From contig MU832594.1 of assembly GCA_029204225.1 (NCBI GenBank), positions 1 to 64,000 of the forward strand: 64,000 bases of DNA, in the 5' to 3' direction. Made by a program: the position numbers and the translations under genes. The notes under the pieces were generated by a model that was not told the origin of the DNA, did no database searches, and saw nothing but the letters and a program-made list of their open reading frames with translations. Origin of the DNA: Diphasiastrum complanatum. Lineage: Eukaryota; Streptophyta; Lycopodiopsida; Lycopodiales; Lycopodiaceae. Positions 58,691-64,000 of the stretch are shown one piece after another. The stretch's first letter is position 1. Each line of letters opens with the position of its first letter.

Positions 58691-59460
58691 GAATATTCTT
58701 TTGAAAGTTTCTGGATGTGCGTGGATTACAAGGGGTTGAACAAAGTGACTATTAAGAATAAGAATGTGTTACCCAAGATAAATGACTTTGTAGATCGCTT
58801 AGGTGGGGCTAAATACTTCCCTAAGACCGATCTCAGGATAGGGTACCATCATATAAGAATTAAAACGAAAGACGTCCAAAAGACTATATTTCGTACTAGA
58901 TTTGGCCATTATGAGTTCTTGGTATTGCCTTTTGGGTTGACGAACACTCCAGCAAATGACGAAAGATTTGTTTCATCCATATTTGGAGAAGTTTGTGGTA
59001 GTGTTTCTAGATGATATTCTCGTCTATAGTAAGACCTTTGAGGAACACGTAGAGCACATTAGAACTGTCTTGATGAAACTCCGGCATGAGTTACTCTACG
59101 CTAAGAAATCCAATTGCGAATTCTTCAAACATGAGCTGGTTTATGTCGATTATACGATCACTATTTATGGGATCAAGATTGATGAGAATAAATTCAAAAT
59201 AGTGATTGATTGGTCGATTCTGCAAATGGTTAAACAAGTCAAATCATTCTTAGGATTTATGGTTTTCTTTAGAGATTTATTGAGGATCATGCTAAAGTAG
59301 CAGCATCGCTCAATAATCTAACAAAAGGTATTGTTAACAAAAAGAAAAAGAAGAACCAACCTAGTTTGCCTAGTGTATGGAATGAGGAACTGAATCAGGG
59401 TTTTGAAAGGCTTAAGACTTTGATTGTTTCGGCTCTATTTTACACTACTTGTATGGTAGT
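58691..59460 (+). pseudogene. gypsy reverse transcriptase fragment (lineage different from elements 1 and 2)
   Basis: MCVDYKGLNKVTIKNKNVLP, YFPKTDLRIGYHHIRIKTKD and FLVLPFGLTNTPA. After a frameshift near 58955, VVVFLDDILVYSKTFEEHVE follows with an intact F-L-D-D site. QVKSFLGFMVFFRDL and WNEELNQGFERLKTLIVSA begin the RNase H-proximal region. The wording of the motifs is of the widespread plant chromovirus type. It stops abruptly at about 59460, where a minisatellite begins. Confidence 0.88.
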
Positions 59461-61123
59461 AGGTCACAGATGTCCGCAGAGGACCACAGAGGTCGCAGAT
59501 AACCTCAAAACCTCCCACCGCGACGGGAGGACCACAGAGGACCGTATATGACCACAGAGGTTGCAGATGGCCTCAGAACCTCCCGCCGCGGTGGGAGGAC
59601 CACAGATCATAGACGGACCGCACTAGGGACCGCAGAGGACCGTAGAGACCGCAGACAACCGTAGACGACCGTAGATGATCGCTGCGATCGCAGATGACCT
59701 CAGAACCTCCCGCCACGGCGAGAGGACCACAGATGGACCACATTAGGGACTGCAGAGGACTGTAGAGACCGCAAAGGTCGCAGAGAAGCGCAGAGGACCG
59801 TAGATGACCGTAGAGGTCACAGAGGACCGTAGAGGTCGCAGATGACCTTAGAACCTCCCGCCGTGGCAGGAGGACCCACAAGGGACCATATATGACTGCA
59901 AAGGTGGCAGATAGCCTCAGAACCTCCCGTCGCAACGGGAGGACCACAAACGACCGCACTAGGGACTGTAGAGATCGCAGATGACCGTAGAGGACCACAG
60001 AGGACCGCAGACGACTGTAGATGACCGTACATGACCGTAGCGGTCACAGTTGATCTCAAAACCTCCTGTCGCGGTGGGAGGACCGCAGAGGACCACAAAC
60101 GGATCGCATTAGGGACTGTAGAGGACCGTAGAGACCGCAGCGGTCGCAGATCACCGTAATTGACTGCAGAGGTCGTAGATGACCACAAATAACCGTAGAT
60201 CACCGTAGAGGTTGCAGATGATCGTAGAGGACCATAGAGGGCCGCAAAGGACCATAGAGGCCCATAGATGACCACACAGGTCGCAAATGACCGCAGTGGT
60301 CGCAGAGGTCCACAGACGGACCACAATAGGGGCTGTAGAGACCGTAGAGGTTGCAGATGACCGTAGATGATCGCAGAGTGGTTGTGTTTCGATTGTAGAG
60401 GTCACAGAGGACCACAGAGGGACTACAGAGGACCGCAAACCACAGAGGTTGCAGAGGACTGCAGAGGTCGCAGAGGACCATAGAGGTCGCAGATCTCCGT
60501 AGAGGACCGCAGAGGTCGCAAATGACCTCAGATCCTCCCGCCGCGGCAGGAGGACCGCAAAGGACCGTATATGACCGTAGAGGTCGTAGATGGCCTCAGA
60601 ACCTCCCGTCGCGATGGAGGACCACCGACGACCACAAACGGATCTCACTAGGGACTGTAGAGGACCGCAGACACCGAAGAGGTCGCAGATGACCCAGAGG
60701 ATCGCAGACGACCGTAGATGATTGCAAAGAAAGTAGATGATCGCAAAGGACCATAGATGACCGTAGAGGTTGCAGATGACCTCAACACCTCCCTCTGTGG
60801 CGGGAGGACCATAGAGGACCACAAACGGACCGTAGAGGACCGTAGATGACCGCAGAGGTCGCAAATGATCATAGAGGACTATAGAGACCCGTAGATGACC
60901 ACACAGGTCGCAGATGATCGTAGAGGTCGCCGATGATCGTGGAGGTCGCAAAGGACCACAGAGGTTGTGTTTCGGTCGTAGAGGTCACAAAGGACCACAA
61001 AGGGACTGTAGAGGGACCGCAATAGGGACCGTAGGACTCAAAACCTCCCGGCGCGGTGGGAGGACCGCATAGGACGTCGAGGACCACCGCGGGACCGCAT
61101 TAGGAACCGTAGAGGTCGCAGAT
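59461..61123. repeat. 1.66-kb minisatellite, core GACCGCAGAG/GACCGTAGAG
   Basis: A degenerate ~10-bp unit (GACC-G-(C/T)-AGAGG and GTCGCAGAT variants) is repeated throughout. A longer segment is interspersed: GACCTCAGAAC, then the near-palindrome CCTCCCGCCGCGGCGGGAGG, then ACCACAGA...GGACCGCA(C/T)TAGGGAC. The unit has few stops, so long ORFs exist in several frames and are artefacts. It is far more G/C-rich than the flanks. Confidence 0.93.
59511..61063. repeat. ten dispersed 20-bp near-palindromes within the minisatellite
   Basis: Ideal form CCTCCCGCCGCGGCGGGAGG. Starts: 59511, 59579, 59706, 59854, 59923, 60062, 60534, 60602 (19 bp), 60788 and 61044. Each has one to a few mismatches from perfect symmetry, and the ends CCTCC and GAGG are nearly always kept. 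Spacing is irregular (about 68 to 472 bp). Confidence 0.92.
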
Positions 61124-61585
61124 GATTAATTAACATCTTGAAATTCTCTTGTCCATTTTTTAAAATGGATTTTGCCAAAGTTCAAAATTAATTGATACTG
61201 TGTTAGTCTCTGCAATTTCATTTTTCATTTTTTCAAACTGAGCATTGCTGACTTTCTTGGTAAAACATGACTTAAAGAAGATCCGATGCATGAACTATCT
61301 ATTAAATAGTTCTTTGCCACCAATCATGATTTGCAACAAATATATAAAACTTAAATTATGTTTAATAAATTGATAATGCATATTATCAAATGCAAATGAA
61401 ACTTGTATGACCAATACAAATCAAATAAATCGTTTATAAGAACACATACTTAATTGTTCGAATCTTTTTTTTTCTGATTGCCGCTATGTGTAGATAAGTC
61501 ATCGATAATCTTCATCAGTAGTCTTTTTTTTTTTATATCATTGCCCTTTTTATAACTTTTATATCAACAACAGATTTTAAACTGT
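61124..61585. other. AT-rich sequence, no gene seen
   Basis: Directly follows the minisatellite. No continuation of the gypsy RNase H was found here. Confidence 0.5.
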
Positions 61586-61589
61586 TGGA

Positions 61590-61890
61590 TCACAACTTCT
61601 CTACTAACATTTCTTGATTTGATCCCTGAAGAGTGGTGGATGTAGCATTCAACTCTGATATAGCATGCTTGAGTGCATTGTTTTCATTACTAGTGTGTTG
61701 CACAAAAATGAAGCAATTGTTGATTTGCATGTTGCAATTGTTGATTAGCAAACTGTAATTGGTGATTAGGACAAGATATGCTATGCATTCCAATATCACG
61801 CAACCTTTGACAATATCCAAGTAATCCGCTATTTACTTCACATACAAATCTGAGAAGATGAGTTACAGACTTAAAATCTGGACACAAATT
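61590..61890 (-). pseudogene. coiled-coil-like coding fragment
   Basis: On the minus strand, two overlapping frames give NHQLQFANQQLQHANQQLLH and then SNENNALKHAISELNATSTT...EMLVEKL before a stop. The heptad-like Leu/Gln/Asn pattern suggests a coiled coil. It may be the 3' part of the gene at 62451-63278, joined by another exon, but no splice path was proven. Confidence 0.4.
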
Positions 61891-62450
61891 GGTAGATCAT
61901 TAGGATAAATCGATATCTATCCGCCCACAAATTTATGTTCTAATGATTATTCATTCTCAATTCTCTAACTATTGCAGCAACATTCTCTACGGCTTTTGAA
62001 CTTTTCTTGAAAATTGGACTGCATTCCATAGGAAGTGCAACATGCAAATGGAACATTGTCATTGTTGAAAGCTACAATTTGTAAATGCTTCAAACTACAA
62101 TAAGTCAAACTGAATAGATCTAGCATACCTTATTTTTGTAATGTCTATGTCGCGCTGAAAAATCCTCTCGTCTCATATTTCACTGTGAGCATACAAAGAT
62201 TTCAAAAGTGCTCATTGTACTCCCGCTTCAATTTTTGCAGTGAGCACACCAAGATTTACAATCGTCTAGCCCCGAATTTTGAAATGAGCATGCAGCATCT
62301 CATGCTTAACTAACTAATGTTTGAAGTTAACCATACCAGTTAAACGTCGAGTAAGGTTGGAAACTCAAAAAACGGCGATCAAAAGTTATCGGTTTGCATT
62401 CTCTCTCTACGTAACCTCTCTCTAAAGTGAAATTCCTTAAAGGACCCATT
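61891..62450. other. non-coding, with short repeated words
   Basis: Three variants of (G/A)TGAGCA(T/C)(A/G)C...AAGATTT lie at about 62186-62300. No gene supported. Confidence 0.45.
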
Positions 62451-63278
62451 TTAAGCCCCTATTTTCCCTAATGCTTGCTTGTACTCTTCACCGGTCATGT
62501 GCCTTCCAAAATCGCCAAGCTACATAAAACAAAAAATATAGTTAGCAATAAAATATGTTAGCATTAGAAAGCAATAAAAATACACAATTAGAACTATAGA
62601 AAAAAAGATTGCACTTACAAATGGGCCTCTAGATTGCCCCTTCCTCCCGATCCCAAATGGCTTTGTCCATGTTTTGCAATCTTCTCGATGAAGGCTTTGT
62701 GTTGTTGCTCATATTTCTCAGGATTGTTTTGCAACAACTCTCCTTTCACCTTCCTCCAATCTTGTTTGGAGCACCATCCAAGCTTTGAGGGATTCCTAGT
62801 ATTTCTCAAAGCTCTTCTCATCAATAGTTTTTTATTTCGAATCCAAAGGCACATTGTATTTAAAGCCCAAATCCTACTAAACATATTGGATTGAGGAAAT
62901 TCAGAATACAAAGTTGCTTTTACTTTATTTTTATCTTCCAACAATTCGAAGGACTAATCGGTCATGTAATCCTTTCCAAAATACAATGCAACTAAATTAT
63001 GCAAACGAGCACTGATTACATTGCCCCTTCAATCTTTGATAACACCACCACGAGAATCAACAAGACTCTTGGGAAGGTGCATCCATGAAAGGTCTACTTG
63101 TGGATGATTCACCCGAAGAAGATACCACAAAATTTTTTATTCTCTCTCGAGCTTGGGGAGAAAGATTTTCATACCAATCTTGTGTATATTGCTCGGGTTC
63201 CTCACGAGATCTTTTCCTTGATGTCCTTCCACTCGATCTTCCACTAGACCTTCCACTAGATGACATTCTATCAAACAA
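62451..63278 (-). pseudogene. uncharacterised gene, two exons, broken
   Basis: On the minus strand it begins MFDRMSSSGRSSGRSSGRTS with a basic Ser/Arg/Gly-rich N-terminus, then YTQDWYENLSPQARERIKNF. A frameshift near 63083 leads to KSLVDSRGGVIKD, NVISARLHNLVALYFGKDY, FSRIWALNTMCLWIRNKKLL, NPSKLGWCSKQDWRKVKGEL and HLGSGGRGNLEAHL. A donor GTAAGT (plus 62613-62618) and an acceptor TTATGTAG join exon 62451-62519 (LGDFGRHMTGEEYKQALGKI, stop). The two exons do not join in one phase as they stand, and two in-frame stops occur. It may be a plant DNA-transposon accessory protein or a host family; I cannot name it. Confidence 0.5.
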
Positions 63279-63698
63279 AACTTAAAAAGTATGAAAGTGG
63301 TGGAGAGTGAGAGAGTAGTGAAGAGTGGAAGATCAAAAGAGTAAGCAAGAGGAAAAGCAAGGGAGATAGAACTATGAGGAAAAATCAGATCAGTAAGACC
63401 CATTATGTCCCTTTGATCTTTGGTTATGAATAAAAACACATCTAGCACCATTGACAATGTAGAAATCTAACATCAACTACACATAGAAGATGCAAACTCA
63501 ATAAGATCTTGATCAAACAACATATGTAAGATAAAATGAAGTTGTTTTCCATACAATAATAGTAAAGTATTGTATTTCACACATGTGGATCCAATACACA
63601 ACATACAATTGCATTCTACACACAAAATTGCAAGGTATCAATACTATAGTGCACCAATGAGTATAGAACTCCAAAGAGAACTCATGTATAAGCTTGAA
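63279..63698. other. upstream flank of the uncharacterised gene
   Basis: No coding sequence seen. It would hold the promoter of the minus-strand gene. Confidence 0.4.

Positions 63699-64000
<302 letters not shown>

Noticed and set aside
60151-60951. Long minus-strand ORF (266 codons) across the minisatellite
   Set aside because: The repeat unit simply lacks stops. The translation is a monotonous Arg/Ser/Leu/Cys repeat, and several other frames are equally open.

Overview
This window is nuclear DNA from a large-genome land plant. It is dominated by LTR retrotransposon remains: several Ty1/copia and Ty3/gypsy lineages, mostly frameshifted and nested in one another. Long CT, GA and TA microsatellites, tRNA-derived SINE-like sequence and minisatellites are also present. 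The only host gene I can support with an intact reading frame is a small two-exon membrane-protein gene at 39803-41157. It resembles the plant hydroxyproline-rich glycoprotein family of Arabidopsis At5g65660 type (family recalled from memory). I cannot fix the clade; a fern, lycophyte or gymnosperm would fit the repeat load.

Layout, left half. From 1 to about 10 kb, an old minus-strand copia element (gag near 9990, RT near 900) is split by a younger plus-strand copia at 1831-7733. The younger element has two LTRs, PBS, PPT and perfect 5-bp target duplications (CAAGG). From 11.2 to 13.7 kb lie remnants of at least three more copia copies. From 13.7 to 25.15 kb is a plus-strand gypsy element (LTR, PBS, leader, gag, PR, RT, RNase H, IN) with a long extra ORF after integrase. 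It abuts tail to tail a minus-strand gypsy (25.15-33.37 kb) with the same architecture. That element abuts a plus-strand LTR and PBS (33.37-34.47 kb) of an apparently related family, followed by a 2.3-kb A/C-rich leader built of 24-25-bp motif arrays.

Right half. 36.8-38.5 kb is intergenic with a 125-bp tandem duplication. 38.5-41.3 kb holds the host gene, whose intron carries an 82-bp tRNA-like retroposon flanked by a 13-bp duplication. 41-45 kb is gene-poor with (CT)n and (TA)n. 45.7-49.1 kb is a deleted minus copia. 50.4-51.4 kb is a ~1-kb inverted repeat with SINE-like ends, running into a 171-bp SINE-derived tandem array. 51.9-53.6 kb is the 5' end of another minus copia. 53.6-57.07 kb is a plus copia with a short 3' LTR. 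58.7-59.46 kb is a gypsy RT fragment, followed by a 1.66-kb minisatellite with ten ~20-bp near-palindromes. 61.6-63.3 kb carries a broken minus-strand gene of unknown function.

The most interesting signal is the extra post-integrase ORF. The two convergent gypsy copies encode recognisably homologous proteins there, with a conserved C-terminal domain and a central coiled coil. Motif-rich leaders and spacers accompany it in the same element group.
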